From Terrabacter sp. MAHUQ-38 (lineage in GTDB: Bacteria; Actinomycetota; Actinomycetes; Actinomycetales; Dermatophilaceae), in assembly GCF_014518425.1 (NCBI RefSeq), contig NZ_JACVCU010000005.1:678-64677 (forward strand): DNA of 64,000 nucleotides, written 5' to 3'. Below are positions 36,603-46,346 of this stretch, one piece after another. The notes below the pieces were generated by a model that had not been told where the DNA came from, did not search any database, and saw only the letters and a list, made by a program, of their open reading frames with translations. Positions within the stretch are counted from its first letter, which is position 1. Every line of letters starts with the position of its first letter. The translations under genes and the position numbers were made by a program.

Positions 36603-36848
36603 GTCGAGGTCCGTTAGGGTTGAACCACCTCGGTGCACACGCGAGTGAGTGCGCGCCGACGAACGAAGGACGATGAACGTGGCCCAGATGGGACCCAGGG
36701 TGACCCTGCGCCCGACCCTGCAGCCGGCGAGCCGAGCTCCCCGGGGGTCAGCCGCGCCCGTGTGAGCGCAGGGCTGACCCCGCCCCGCCGGCCCGGTCGC
36801 GCGTGCGACGGGCTACCCGCAGACCACCCGTCGACCCAAGGACTACTC
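36603..36848 (+). promoter_or_regulatory. alaS promoter and leader
   Basis: This is most of the 346-base gene-free stretch before alaS (36503-36848); the terminator above fills its start. TAGGGT at 36615-36620 is a likely -10 box, giving a leader of about 220 bases. Inside lie a possible 30-codon upstream frame (36673-36765, SD GAAGGA three bases before its ATG). A 10-bp hairpin (36744-36753 with 36772-36781) holds the upstream stop codon in its loop. The frame upstream of alaS itself is also open back to GTG 36633, which I judge to be chance. Confidence 0.45.
36673..36765 (+). CDS. Possible 30-residue alaS leader peptide
   Basis: ATG 36673 to TGA 36763-36765, preceded by GAAGGA. Five of its 30 residues are alanine, two adjacent just before the stop (GSAAPV). 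The stop codon lies in the loop of the leader hairpin. This could be a ribosome-mediated alanine sensor, or simply a chance frame in GC-rich DNA. Confidence 0.25.
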   Translation: MNVAQMGPRVTLRPTLQPASRAPRGSAAPV

Positions 36849-39521
36849 ATGGAAACCGCTGAGATCAGGCGTCGCTGGCTCACCTACTTCGGCAGCCGCG
36901 GCCACACCGTCGTACCGAGCGCCCCGCTCGTCCACGACGACCCCAACCTGCTGTTCGTCAATGCCGGCATGGTCCCGTTCAAGCCGTACTTCCTCGGCCA
37001 GGAGACCCCGCAGTTCACGCGCGCGACGAGCGTGCAGAAGTGCGTGCGCACCCTCGACATCGAGGAGGTCGGCAAGACCACGCGCCACGGCACCTTCTTC
37101 CAGATGAACGGCAACTTCAGCTTCGGTGACTACTTCAAGGAGGGTGCGATCGAGCTCGCCTGGGAGCTCGTCACGCGCCCGCAGGACCAGGGCGGCTACG
37201 GCTTCGAGGAGAAGGACCTCTACGCCTCGGTGTACCACGAGGACGACGAGGCGATCGCGATCTGGAAGCGCGTCGCCGGCCTGCCCGACGAGCGCATCGT
37301 CCGTCTCGGCAAGAAGGACAACTACTGGAACATGGGCGTGCCGGGCCCGGGCGGCCCGTGCTCCGAGATCCTCATCGACCGCGGCCCGGCGTTCGGCGCG
37401 GACCGGGACTGGGAGGCGGGCGACCGCTACCTCGAGTTCTGGAACCTCGTCTTCATGCAGGACGACCTTTCGGCGGTTCGCTCCAAGGAGGACTTCGACA
37501 TCGACGGCCCGCTGCCCAAGCGCAACATCGACACCGGCATGGGGCTCGAACGCGTCGCCTTCCTGCTCCAGGGCGTCGACAACCTCTACGAGATCGACGA
37601 GGTCTTCCCCGTCATCGCCGCCGCCGAGGACCTCTCGGGCCGCCGCTACGGCGCGGACCACGAGGACGACGTGCGCTTCCGCGTCATTGCCGACCACGTG
37701 CGCTCCTCGCTCATGCTCATCGGCGACGGCGTCACGCCGGGCAACGAGGGCGGCGGCTACGTGCTGCGCCGGCTGCTGCGACGCGCGGTGCGCTCCATGC
37801 GCCTGCTGGGTGTCGACGCGCCGACGCTGGAGCACCTGCTGCCCGTCAGCATGGAGCGGATGAAGGCGTCCTACCCCGAGCTCGAGCACGACTTCCACCG
37901 GATCGGTCAGGTCGCCTACGCCGAGGAGGACGCGTTCCGTCGCACGCTGAGCTCCGGCACGACGATCCTCGACACGGCGGTCGCCCGCGCGAAGTCGTCG
38001 GGGGCGAGCACGCTCGGCGGCGCGGAGGCGTTCGCCCTCCACGACACGTACGGCTTCCCGATCGACCTCACGCTCGAGATGGCGGCGGAGCAGGGGCTGC
38101 AGGTCGACGAGGCGGGTTTCCGCCGGCTCATGGCGCAGCAGCGCGACCGGGCGAAGGCCGACGCGAAGGCGAAGAAGTCCGCGCACGGCGACACGAGCGT
38201 CTACCGCCAGCTGTCCGACCTGCTCGGTCGCGACGTCGAGTTCACCGGCTACGACCAGACGGTCACCGACACGCGGGTGCGCGGACTCATCCGCGACGGC
38301 GCCGTCGTCGACCGGGTCGGCCCGGGCGAGCAGATCGAGCTCGTGCTCGACCGCACGCCCCTCTATGCCGAGTCGGGTGGACAGCAGGCCGACCACGGTC
38401 GGCTCCGTCTCGCGAACGGCGCCCTCATCGAGATCTCCGACGTGCAGCGCCCGATCACCGGGCTCGTCGTGCACCGCGCGACGGTGCTCGAGGGCGACGT
38501 CGCTGTCGGCGAGGAGGCCGAGGCCGAGGTCGACGTCGTGCGGCGCCGGTCGATCTCGCGCGCCCACACGGCGACCCACATGGTGCACCAGGCGCTGCGC
38601 GACGAGCTCGGCAGCACGGCGACCCAGGCAGGTTCGGAGAACTCGCCCGGTCGTCTCCGCTTCGACTTCAAGTCCCTGCAGGCGGTCCCCACCGCGGCGA
38701 TGGGCGAGATCGAGGCGCGGATCAACGCCGTGCTGCTCGACGACCTCCCCGTGACAGCCGACATCATGGACCTCGACGCCGCGAAGAAGCTCGGCGCGAT
38801 GGCGCTGTTCGGCGAGAAGTACGGCGAGCGGGTCCGTGTCGTGTCGATCGGCGAGTGGTCTCGCGAGCTGTGCGTCGGCACACACACGCCCCGCGTCGGC
38901 CAGATCGGCGTCGTCAAGCTGCTCGGTGAGAGCTCGATCGGCTCGGGGGTGCGCCGCGTCGAGGCCCTCGTAGGTGCCGACGCGTACTCGCACCTCGCCC
39001 GCGAGGCCACGATCGTCAGCCAGCTCACCGACACGCTCGGCGTGCGCCGCGACGAGCTGCCAGACCGCATCGCTGCGATCCTCGGTCGTCTCAGGGATGC
39101 CGAGAAGGAGATCGCCGCCGTGCGCCAGAGCCAGGTGCTCGGCGCTGCCGCCGGCCTCGTCTCCTCGGCACGTGACATCGGCGGCGTGACGTTCGTGAGC
39201 CACGACGCCGGTGCCGGCGTGACGGGCGATGACCTGCGCAAGCTCGTCACCGACGTGCGCGGACGGCTGGGCAACGACCGTCCGGTCCTCGTCTCGATGG
39301 CGGCGGTGTCGGGGGACCGGCCGGTCGTCGTCGTCGCGACCAACGAGCGGGCGCGCGAGGCGGGTCTCAAGGCGGGCGCGTTCGTCAAGGCCGCCGCCGG
39401 GGCCCTCGGCGGTGGCGGCGGCGGCAAGGACGACCTCGCCCAGGGCGGCGGCACCGACCCGAGCCGGGTGTCCGCGGCCCTCGGCACGGTCGAGGACGCG
39501 CTGCGCAGCCGGGGCGCGTGA
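36849..39521 (+). CDS. alaS: Alanyl-tRNA synthetase
   Basis: 890 residues. The class II catalytic core begins [20 protein letters not shown], with [20 protein letters not shown] and a normal tRNA-recognition region. The editing domain has the zinc-binding pair HTATHMVH and, later, [10 protein letters not shown]. The C-Ala domain ends with [18 protein letters not shown] 36849 is chosen because the family begins at this [10 protein letters not shown] point; no stop separates it from GTG 36633 upstream. The stop overlaps ruvX by GTGA. Confidence 0.96.
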   Translation: METAEIRRRWLTYFGSRGHTVVPSAPLVHDDPNLLFVNAGMVPFKPYFLGQETPQFTRATSVQKCVRTLDIEEVGKTTRHGTFFQMNGNFSFGDYFKEGAIELAWELVTRPQDQGGYGFEEKDLYASVYHEDDEAIAIWKRVAGLPDERIVRLGKKDNYWNMGVPGPGGPCSEILIDRGPAFGADRDWEAGDRYLEFWNLVFMQDDLSAVRSKEDFDIDGPLPKRNIDTGMGLERVAFLLQGVDNLYEIDEVFPVIAAAEDLSGRRYGADHEDDVRFRVIADHVRSSLMLIGDGVTPGNEGGGYVLRRLLRRAVRSMRLLGVDAPTLEHLLPVSMERMKASYPELEHDFHRIGQVAYAEEDAFRRTLSSGTTILDTAVARAKSSGASTLGGAEAFALHDTYGFPIDLTLEMAAEQGLQVDEAGFRRLMAQQRDRAKADAKAKKSAHGDTSVYRQLSDLLGRDVEFTGYDQTVTDTRVRGLIRDGAVVDRVGPGEQIELVLDRTPLYAESGGQQADHGRLRLANGALIEISDVQRPITGLVVHRATVLEGDVAVGEEAEAEVDVVRRRSISRAHTATHMVHQALRDELGSTATQAGSENSPGRLRFDFKSLQAVPTAAMGEIEARINAVLLDDLPVTADIMDLDAAKKLGAMALFGEKYGERVRVVSIGEWSRELCVGTHTPRVGQIGVVKLLGESSIGSGVRRVEALVGADAYSHLAREATIVSQLTDTLGVRRDELPDRIAAILGRLRDAEKEIAAVRQSQVLGAAAGLVSSARDIGGVTFVSHDAGAGVTGDDLRKLVTDVRGRLGNDRPVLVSMAAVSGDRPVVVVATNERAREAGLKAGAFVKAAAGALGGGGGGKDDLAQGGGTDPSRVSAALGTVEDALRSRGA

Positions 39522-40027
39522 CCTTGAGCTCTCCCGGACGGCCAGGAGTACGCGTCGGCGTCGACGTGGGCAGTGCCCGCGTCGGCGTCGCCGCCTCGGA
39601 CGCCTCCGGGACGTTCGCGCACCCGGTGCGCACCCTGCCACGAGACCCCGACGCCGACACCGACGTCGCGGCCATCGTGGCGCTCGTGGCCGAGCTGGGG
39701 GCGATCGAGGTCGTCGTCGGCCTGCCACGGCTGCTCTCGGGGCAGGAGGGCGAGGCGGCACGAATCGCGCGCGAGTACGGCGGTCGTCTTGCGGGACGGC
39801 TGGGTACGGTGGGGGTGCGCATGGTCGATGAACGCTTGACCACTGTGGACGCGCATCGCAGACTGCGTGACAGTGGAGTGCCGGGCCGAGGGCAGCGAGC
39901 CGTCGTCGACCAGGCCGCAGCCGTGCTCATCCTGCAGTCGGCCCTCGACACGGAGGCGCTGTCGGGCAGGCCGCCCGGCGAGACCGTCTCAGCGGGGGGC
40001 AAACGGAAGAAGGAACGTCGTCGATGA
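39518..40027 (+). CDS. ruvX: RuvX/YqgF Holliday-junction resolvase-like protein
   Basis: 169 residues, RNase H-like fold. [17 protein letters not shown] carries the first catalytic Asp, [11 protein letters not shown] the second strand, and [10 protein letters not shown] the Glu/Asp pair. It acts in 16S rRNA processing or recombination in other bacteria. The C-terminal lysine/arginine tail is typical of actinobacteria. Its order after alaS and before mltG-aroE is conserved in actinobacteria. GTG start overlaps alaS, and the stop overlaps mltG by ATGA. Confidence 0.93.
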   Translation: MTLSSPGRPGVRVGVDVGSARVGVAASDASGTFAHPVRTLPRDPDADTDVAAIVALVAELGAIEVVVGLPRLLSGQEGEAARIAREYGGRLAGRLGTVGVRMVDERLTTVDAHRRLRDSGVPGRGQRAVVDQAAAVLILQSALDTEALSGRPPGETVSAGGKRKKERRR

Positions 40028-41247
40028 AGGACCATCTCGAGACATCCATCTTCGGCGACCACGAAGACACCCTGGAGCACCACGAGGACCCGCACGCCCC
40101 GGTCCTCACGAGCCGGCGCGAGCTGCGCGAGCAAGAGCTCGCTGCCCGCAGGCGCGGCAGGCGTGGCGGGCGCCCCGCGGGCGCCGCACCGACGGGCCGC
40201 GGCAAGCCGTCGGTCCTGCGCCGGATCCTCGTCATCGTGCTGGCGCTCGCGGTCATCGGCGGCGGCGTCGCCGTGGCCTTCACGGCGCTGCGCCCCGTGG
40301 TCGAGGGCCTCCTCGAGTCGAACGACTACCCCGGCCCCGGCACCGGCGAGGTCCGAGTGACCGTCGAGCAGGGGGCCGGTGGCAGTGCCATCGCGAAGGT
40401 GCTCGTGGACGAGGACGTCGTCAAGTCGAGCAAGGCCTTCATCGAGGCCGCCAACGATGACCCGAAGAGCGCCGGCATCCAGCCCGGGGTCTACGAGATG
40501 AAGAAGCAGATGAAGGCGTCGGACGCCCTGGCGATCCTCGTCGACCCGAAGAACCGGATGATCACGCGCGTCGTCATCCCCGAGGGCCTGTGGGCGACCG
40601 AGATCTTCGGCCGCCTCTCGAAGTCGTCCGGCATCCCCGTCGCCCAGTACACCGCCGCCTCGAAGAAGGTCGCAGACCTCGGCCTGCCGGCGTCGGCCAA
40701 GGGCAACATCGAGGGGTACCTTTTCCCCGCGAGCTACGAGTTCGGCCCGACCGCCACGGCGCTCGACCAGCTCAAGCAGATGGTCGCCGAGTCCACGAAG
40801 CGTCTCGACGCCCTCGGCATCTCGCCCGCCCAGATGGAGCGCGTCGTCACGGTGGCGAGCCTCGTCGAGGGGGAGGCGCAGACAGAGGGTGACCGCTCCA
40901 AGGTGGCCCGGGTCATCGAGAACCGCCTCGCCGCGAAGATGTCGCTGGGCATGGACTCGACGGTCAACTACATCTTCAAGAAGCGCGGCGTGCCGACGCA
41001 GCAGATGCTCGACAGCGACAACCCGTACAACACGCGCCGGTTCACGGGCCTGCCGCCCGGCCCGATCTCCAACCCCGGGGAGAGCGCCCTCAAGGCGGCG
41101 GCCGGCCCCGCCCCCGGCAGCTGGCTCTACTTCGTGACGGTCAACCTCGACACCGGTGCGACGAAGTTCGCCGCGACCTACGAGGAGCACCAGCGCTATG
41201 TCGCGGAGTTCCGGCAGTGGTGCTCCGACAACAAGGGCAAGTGCTGA
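40024..41247 (+). CDS. mltG: MltG endolytic murein transglycosylase
   Basis: 407 residues. It has a basic cytoplasmic arm (about 30-62), a membrane helix at about 65-88, a LysM-like subdomain and a YceG domain with IEGYLFPASYEF. The catalytic glutamate is Glu282 in ASLVEGEAQ, equivalent to E. coli Glu218. The RFTGLPPGPISNPGESAL segment is also diagnostic. MltG cleaves nascent glycan strands next to the membrane and sets their length. Confidence 0.94.
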   Translation: MKDHLETSIFGDHEDTLEHHEDPHAPVLTSRRELREQELAARRRGRRGGRPAGAAPTGRGKPSVLRRILVIVLALAVIGGGVAVAFTALRPVVEGLLESNDYPGPGTGEVRVTVEQGAGGSAIAKVLVDEDVVKSSKAFIEAANDDPKSAGIQPGVYEMKKQMKASDALAILVDPKNRMITRVVIPEGLWATEIFGRLSKSSGIPVAQYTAASKKVADLGLPASAKGNIEGYLFPASYEFGPTATALDQLKQMVAESTKRLDALGISPAQMERVVTVASLVEGEAQTEGDRSKVARVIENRLAAKMSLGMDSTVNYIFKKRGVPTQQMLDSDNPYNTRRFTGLPPGPISNPGESALKAAAGPAPGSWLYFVTVNLDTGATKFAATYEEHQRYVAEFRQWCSDNKGKC

Positions 41248-42131
41248 CCGGCGAACCGGGGGACAGCCGAGACGGGGGGCCGCGCGACGTGCTTCGCATC
41301 GCGCACCGCTGCGCCGTGTGGGGCAGCCCCATCGAGCACTCCCTCTCACCGGTGCTGCACCGCGCCGCCTACGCCGCTCTCGGTCTGGAGGACTGGGCCT
41401 ACGGCCGACGCGAGGTGGACACGACGACGTTCGCGCAGGCCTTCGCGGACCTGGACGAGACGTGGCGCGGGCTCTCGCTCACGATGCCGCTCAAGGAGGT
41501 CGCCCTGGCCGCCGCGGGCACGGTCAGCCCCACGGCGGCCGCCACCGGGGCAGCCAACACGCTCGTCCGCGACGCGGACGACGCATCGAGATGGACCGCC
41601 CACAACACCGACGTCCACGGCATCACGATGGCCCTGCGCGTCGCCGGCTGCGTGGAGCTCTCGAGCCTGCTCGTCGTCGGCTCCGGGGCGACGGCCCGCT
41701 CGGCCCTGGCGGCCGTCACCGCTCCGCAGGCCCGGGTGGTGCTCATGGTCCGCGACCGCGCACGGCCCGAGACCATGGCACAGGCCGAGGCGGCCGGGCT
41801 GCGCGTCGAGGTCGTCGCGATGGGGGACTGGTCTGCGGCGACCGGCGTTGACGCCGTCGTGAGCACGGTGCCCCCGGCCTCGGTGCCGGCACTCCAGCTC
41901 CTCCCCGCGGTGACCGGGGCCCGGCCTCCCGTCGTCCTCGACGTCGTCTACGGGTCGGGCACGACCCCGCTCCAGGACGCGGCCCGCGCGCGCGGGTGGG
42001 GCATCGCCGAGGGCACCGACATGCTGCTTCACCAGGCCACCGAGCAGGTGCGCCTCATGACCGGGCAGCCCGCACCCCTGCGGGCGATGGCCTCGGCGCT
42101 CCGCGACGCCCTGACGGACCGCGCCCGGTGA
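41241..42131 (+). CDS. aroE: Shikimate dehydrogenase
   Basis: 296 residues from GTG 41241. The substrate pocket motif is WGSPIEHSLSP, the catalytic Lys is in LTMPLKEVAL, and AHNTDVHGI holds the conserved Asp. The nucleotide site LLVVGSGATARSALAA is followed by MVRDRARPE. It reduces 3-dehydroshikimate with NADPH. The start is uncertain: 41241 overlaps mltG by seven bases, while GTG 41289 would begin just before the first strand. It is the first of five contiguous shikimate-pathway genes, with a prepilin peptidase inserted after it. Confidence 0.92.
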   Translation: MLTGEPGDSRDGGPRDVLRIAHRCAVWGSPIEHSLSPVLHRAAYAALGLEDWAYGRREVDTTTFAQAFADLDETWRGLSLTMPLKEVALAAAGTVSPTAAATGAANTLVRDADDASRWTAHNTDVHGITMALRVAGCVELSSLLVVGSGATARSALAAVTAPQARVVLMVRDRARPETMAQAEAAGLRVEVVAMGDWSAATGVDAVVSTVPPASVPALQLLPAVTGARPPVVLDVVYGSGTTPLQDAARARGWGIAEGTDMLLHQATEQVRLMTGQPAPLRAMASALRDALTDRAR

Positions 42132-42841
42132 TCCTGCCGGTGACGTGGGTCCAGGCGCCGGGGGCGCCGTGGTGGTTCGTCGTGCTGGTCGCCGTCGCGG
42201 GCGCGCTCGTCGGGGAGGTGCTCCGGCGCCGGCTCGCCACGGGCGGCTACCGGGTCGACGACGAGACCGGGCCGCTGCCGCGGGTGCCGTCGACGTCCCT
42301 GCCCGTGGTGCTGGCCGTGCTCTGGGCGCTGTTCGCCTGGCGCTTCGGGCCGCTCTCGGACTGGGCGCTCGCGCCCGCCTACCTCGGCTTCGCCTTCGTG
42401 GCGGTCGCACTGGCCTGGATCGACGCCGACGTGCACCGCCTCCCACGCGGGCTGACGCGGCCGGCATACCCCATGCTCGTCGGCCAGCTGGCGATCGCCT
42501 CCCTCGCCTCCGGCGACTGGGAGGCCCTGCGGCGGGCCGCGATCGCCGGTGCCGTGCTGTGGGGCATCTACTTCGTGCTCGCCCTCGTGGCGGCGCTGCT
42601 CGGCAGCGGCTTCGGCTTCGGTGACGTCACGCTCGCCGGACTCGTCGGCCTCGCCACCGGCTACGTCAGCGTCTCGACGACGCTCGTCGCGTCGTACGCC
42701 GCGTTCATCCTCGCGGGCATCTACGGCCTCGCGCGCCTCGTGCTGCGGCGGGGCACGCGCAAGGACGACATCGCGTTCGGGCCGTGGATGCTCGTCGGCC
42801 TCCTCGTCGCGCTCGTCGTGCAGGTGCGGCCGCTCTACTGA
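42128..42841 (+). CDS. A24 prepilin peptidase (short form)
   Basis: 237 residues, about six to seven membrane helices. The two catalytic aspartates of GxGD aspartyl proteases are visible: AWIDADVHRLP and GSGFGFGDVTLAG. The N-terminal methylase domain of PilD-type enzymes and its cysteines are missing, as in many actinobacterial versions. These enzymes process type IV or Tad pilins and pseudopilins, including those of competence systems. GTG overlaps aroE by GTGA, so it is co-transcribed with aro genes though unrelated to them. No pilin gene is in the window. Confidence 0.88.
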   Translation: MILPVTWVQAPGAPWWFVVLVAVAGALVGEVLRRRLATGGYRVDDETGPLPRVPSTSLPVVLAVLWALFAWRFGPLSDWALAPAYLGFAFVAVALAWIDADVHRLPRGLTRPAYPMLVGQLAIASLASGDWEALRRAAIAGAVLWGIYFVLALVAALLGSGFGFGDVTLAGLVGLATGYVSVSTTLVASYAAFILAGIYGLARLVLRRGTRKDDIAFGPWMLVGLLVALVVQVRPLY

Positions 42842-42913
42842 GCGCCTGGGTCGGGTGGTCCCGCGGAGCGGGCGGGTCAGGTCCGCCTCCGGCACGCATG
42901 GGAGGATCGAGGC

Positions 42914-44134
42914 ATGTTGCGTTGGTTGACGGCCGGTGAGTCGCACGGGCCCGCACTCGTCGCCATGATCGAGGGCCTCCCGGCAGGAGTCGAGGTCGGC
43001 GCGAAGGACCTGCAGGCCGCCCTGGCCCGCCGCCGCCTCGGCTACGGTCGCGGCGCCCGGATGAAGTTCGAGCAGGACGAGGTCGAGTTCCTCGGCGGGC
43101 TGCGCCACGGGGTGACCATCGGCTCGCCGATCGCGGTCCGCATCGGCAACAGCGAGTGGCCGAAGTGGACGACCGTGATGAGCCCGGAGGCGGTCACCGA
43201 CGAGGCGTATGCCGCGTCCGACGACGTCAACGCCGAGAAGGAGGTCGCGCGCAACAAGCCGCTCACGCGGCCGCGTCCCGGTCACGCCGACCTCGTCGGC
43301 ATGCAGAAGTACGGCCACGAGGACGCCCGCCCCGTCCTCGAGCGGGCGTCGGCCCGCGAGACCGCGGCCCGCGTCGCGCTCGGCGAGGTGGCGGCGCGCT
43401 TCCTCGAGCAGGCCTACGGCATCCGTCTCGTGTCGCACACGGTGGCGATCGGCACCGCGTCGGTGGGTTCCGGCGCCGAGCTGCCGACGCCCGACGACCT
43501 CGAGCGCCTCGACGCCGACCCCGTGCGCGCCTTCGACGCCGAGGGGTCGGCCGCGATGGTCGCCGAGGTCGATGCCGCGAAGAAGGACGGTGACACGCTC
43601 GGTGGCGTCGTCGAGGTGCTGGCCTACGGGCTGCCGCCGGGTCTGGGCTCGCACGTCCACTGGGACCGCAAGCTCGACGCGCAGCTCGCACAGGCGCTCA
43701 TGAGCATCCAGGCGATCAAGGGCGTCGAGGTCGGCGACGGCTTCGAGACCGCTCGGCGGCGCGGCTCGCAGGCGCACGACGAGATGGAGCTCGTCGACGG
43801 AGTCATCACCCGCCGCACGGGTCGCGCCGGCGGCACCGAGGGCGGCATGTCGACGGGCCAGGTGCTCCGCGTGCGCGCCGCGATGAAGCCGATCAGCACC
43901 GTGCCCAGGGCCCTGTCGACCGTCGATGTGGCCACGGGCGAGGCCGCGACGGCCATCCACCAGCGTTCGGACGTGTGCGCCGTGCCGGCAGCCGGCGTCG
44001 TCGCCGAGGCCATGGTCGCGCTCGTCCTGGCGCAGGCCTGCCTCGAGAAGTTCGGGGGCGACTCCGTCACCGAGACGGCCCGCAACCACACGGCATACCT
44101 CGAGGGCATCCGCGAGGGGCTGCGCACGTGGTGA
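42914..44134 (+). CDS. aroC: Chorismate synthase
   Basis: 406 residues. It converts EPSP to chorismate using reduced FMN. Conserved stretches are [56 protein letters not shown], and the C-terminal [22 protein letters not shown] 42914 is preceded by GGGAGG. The stop overlaps aroK by GTGA. Confidence 0.97.
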   Translation: MLRWLTAGESHGPALVAMIEGLPAGVEVGAKDLQAALARRRLGYGRGARMKFEQDEVEFLGGLRHGVTIGSPIAVRIGNSEWPKWTTVMSPEAVTDEAYAASDDVNAEKEVARNKPLTRPRPGHADLVGMQKYGHEDARPVLERASARETAARVALGEVAARFLEQAYGIRLVSHTVAIGTASVGSGAELPTPDDLERLDADPVRAFDAEGSAAMVAEVDAAKKDGDTLGGVVEVLAYGLPPGLGSHVHWDRKLDAQLAQALMSIQAIKGVEVGDGFETARRRGSQAHDEMELVDGVITRRTGRAGGTEGGMSTGQVLRVRAAMKPISTVPRALSTVDVATGEAATAIHQRSDVCAVPAAGVVAEAMVALVLAQACLEKFGGDSVTETARNHTAYLEGIREGLRTW

Positions 44135-44661
44135 ACGCCGCACCCCGCACACGGCCCGTCGCCGTCGTCGTCGGACCGCCCGGGGCAGGCAAGACGACCG
44201 TCGGGAAGGCGCTCGCCGCACGCCTGGGCGTCGGCTTCCACGACGTCGACGCCGCCATCGAGGCGACGCAGGGCCGCCCCATCTCCGACATCTTCGTCGA
44301 CGACGGCGAGGCCTTCTTCCGCGACCTCGAGCGCGTCGAGGTCGCCCGCTCGCTCGCCGAGGAGACCGGCGTCGTGTCGCTCGGCGGGGGCGCTGTCATG
44401 GACCCGCTCACCGAGCAGGCGCTGGCCGGACACGTCGTCGTGTTCCTCGACGTCGCGATCGCCGACGCGAGCAAGCGCATCGGCTTCGACCGCTCGCGTC
44501 CGCTGCTGTCGGTGAACCCACGGGCCTCGTGGGTCGCGATGATGAACCAGCGCCGCCCGATCTACGAGCGGGTCGCGACGCTGCGTGTCGACACCGCCGG
44601 CCGCACCGCCGACGAGGTCGCCGACGTCGTCGTCGCCGAGCTCGAGGAGGCCCGCGCGTGA
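44131..44661 (+). CDS. aroK: Shikimate kinase
   Basis: 176 residues. P-loop [11 protein letters not shown], shikimate-binding [18 protein letters not shown], the [13 protein letters not shown] arginine region, the VSLGGGAV motif and the lid RSRPLL are all present. It phosphorylates shikimate with ATP. GTG start overlaps aroC, and the stop overlaps aroB, both by GTGA. Confidence 0.95.
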   Translation: MNAAPRTRPVAVVVGPPGAGKTTVGKALAARLGVGFHDVDAAIEATQGRPISDIFVDDGEAFFRDLERVEVARSLAEETGVVSLGGGAVMDPLTEQALAGHVVVFLDVAIADASKRIGFDRSRPLLSVNPRASWVAMMNQRRPIYERVATLRVDTAGRTADEVADVVVAELEEARA

Positions 44662-45785
44662 CCGACCGCACCCTGCCGACCACGATCTCCGTCGGAGGCG
44701 ACTACGACGTCGTCATCGGCGCCGGCGTCCTCGAGAGGGTCACCGACCTGCTCGGCGCCGACGTCGCGCGAGTGCTCGTCGTGCACCCGCCCACCCTGGC
44801 CGCCCTCACCGGCCGGGTCACCGGCGCGCTCGAGGCCAAGGGGTATGCCGTCCACGTCGCGGAGGTGCCCGACGCCGAGGCAGCGAAGACCGCCGGCGTC
44901 GCAGCCGAGCTCTGGGGCGTCCTGGGCCGCGCCGGCTTCACCCGCACCGACGCCGTCGTCGGCGTGGGTGGCGGCACCGTCACCGACCTCGCCGGCTTCG
45001 TGGCCGCGTCGTGGCTGCGTGGTGTCAAGGTCGTGCAGGTGCCGACGACGCTCCTCGGCATGGTCGACGCAGCGGTCGGTGGCAAGACGGGCATCAACAC
45101 CCCGGAGGGCAAGAACCTCGTGGGTGCCTTCCACCCGCCTGCGGGTGTGCTCTGCGACGTCGACGTCCTCGTCACCCTGCCGCAGGCCGACCTCGTCGCA
45201 GGCCTCGCCGAGGTCGTCAAGTGCGGCTTCATCGCCGACCCCGCCATCCTCGACCTCGTCGAGGCGTCGGTCGCCGCCGACCCCGACACCGCTCGCAGCG
45301 CCGACAACCCGCACCTGCGAGAGCTCATCGAGCGCGCGATCCGGGTCAAGGCCGACGTCGTCGCCGCGGACCTTCGCGAGAGCTCGCTGCGCGAGATCCT
45401 CAACTACGGCCACACGTTCGCCCACGCGATCGAGCAGGTCGAGCAGTACTCCTGGCGACACGGCGAGGCGGTCAGCGTCGGCATGGTCTACGTGGCCGAG
45501 CTGGCCCGCCTCACCGGACACCTCGCAGGCCCGGACGGTGACGCGCTCGTGGCCCGGCACCGCGCCGTGCTCGAGTCGCTCGGCCTGCCCACGACGTACA
45601 CCCCGGGTCGCTGGGACGAGCTGTTGACCGCGATGCGCCGCGACAAGAAGTCGCGGGGCTCGACGCTGCGCTTCGTCGTGCTCGACGACCTCGCCAGGCC
45701 CACCCGCCTGGCCGGCCCGGACGACGTGCTGCTCCAGGCGGCATACGGCCTCGTGTCCCGGGCCGTCACGGCTCCCGCTCACTAG
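44658..45785 (+). CDS. aroB: 3-dehydroquinate synthase
   Basis: 375 residues. Motifs are [14 protein letters not shown] (NAD site), [20 protein letters not shown], the metal ligands Glu in AEVVKCG and His in [11 protein letters not shown], and HGEAVSVGM. It closes DAHP to dehydroquinate. The TAG stop (45783-45785) is the first half of TAGACT, a likely -10 box for aroQ. Confidence 0.97.
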   Translation: MTDRTLPTTISVGGDYDVVIGAGVLERVTDLLGADVARVLVVHPPTLAALTGRVTGALEAKGYAVHVAEVPDAEAAKTAGVAAELWGVLGRAGFTRTDAVVGVGGGTVTDLAGFVAASWLRGVKVVQVPTTLLGMVDAAVGGKTGINTPEGKNLVGAFHPPAGVLCDVDVLVTLPQADLVAGLAEVVKCGFIADPAILDLVEASVAADPDTARSADNPHLRELIERAIRVKADVVAADLRESSLREILNYGHTFAHAIEQVEQYSWRHGEAVSVGMVYVAELARLTGHLAGPDGDALVARHRAVLESLGLPTTYTPGRWDELLTAMRRDKKSRGSTLRFVVLDDLARPTRLAGPDDVLLQAAYGLVSRAVTAPAH

Positions 45786-45788
45786 ACT
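45783..45788 (+). promoter_or_regulatory. -10 box TAGACT for leaderless aroQ
   Basis: TAGACT is followed by seven bases and ATG 45796, with no SD. Its first three bases are the aroB stop codon, the same layout as nadK/recN. Confidence 0.55.
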
Positions 45789-45795
45789 CGCGGCC

Positions 45796-46233
45796 ATGAC
45801 GGCACCCACGGTCTTCGTCCTTTCGGGCCCCAACCTCAACCGTCTCGGCACGCGTGAGCCAGAGGTCTACGGCTCCGACACGCTCGACGACATCCACGTC
45901 GCCGTCGTCCGCGAGGCTCGTGACCTCGGCCTCGTCGCCGACTGCCGCCAGACCAACCACGAGGGCGAGCTCGTCGACTGGCTCCACGAGGCCGTCGACA
46001 CCGGGGCCGACGTCGTGCTCAACCCGGGAGCCTTCACCCACTACTCGTATGCCGTCCGCGACGCCTGCGCGATCGTCACGACGAGCGGCCGCAGCCTCGT
46101 CGAGGTGCACCTGTCCAACCCTGCCGCGCGCGAGGAGTTCCGGCACACCTCGGTCGTGGCAGGTGTCGCGACCGGGACCATCGCGGGGTTCGGGCTGCAG
46201 TCGTACCTGCTGGCCCTGCGCGCCCTCGTCTGA
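45796..46233 (+). CDS. aroQ: Type II 3-dehydroquinate dehydratase
   Basis: 145 residues, the flavodoxin-like dodecameric type. SGPNLNRLGTREPEVYG contains the lid Arg and catalytic Tyr. NPGAFTHYSYAVRDA and VEVHLSNPAAREEFRHTS (His-bearing) complete the site. It dehydrates dehydroquinate to dehydroshikimate, the substrate of the AroE in the same cluster. Possibly transcribed both with aroB and from its own leaderless promoter. Confidence 0.96.
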   Translation: MTAPTVFVLSGPNLNRLGTREPEVYGSDTLDDIHVAVVREARDLGLVADCRQTNHEGELVDWLHEAVDTGADVVLNPGAFTHYSYAVRDACAIVTTSGRSLVEVHLSNPAAREEFRHTSVVAGVATGTIAGFGLQSYLLALRALV

Positions 46234-46346
46234 GGTCCGCCCGCAGGCACAGGACGCGCACAGCAGTCGCACCGAAGCTGCATGGCCGCGCCACCCAGAC
46301 TCCTCTCAGGAGGGGCTGGCCCGGCCCCGCGACGGAAGGCACGACG

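Noticed and set aside
36633-36848. 72-residue N-terminal extension of AlaRS from GTG 36633
   Set aside because: The extension is Pro/Arg/Gly-rich with no family match, and AlaRS proteins begin at the [10 protein letters not shown] point. Absence of stops is common at this GC content.
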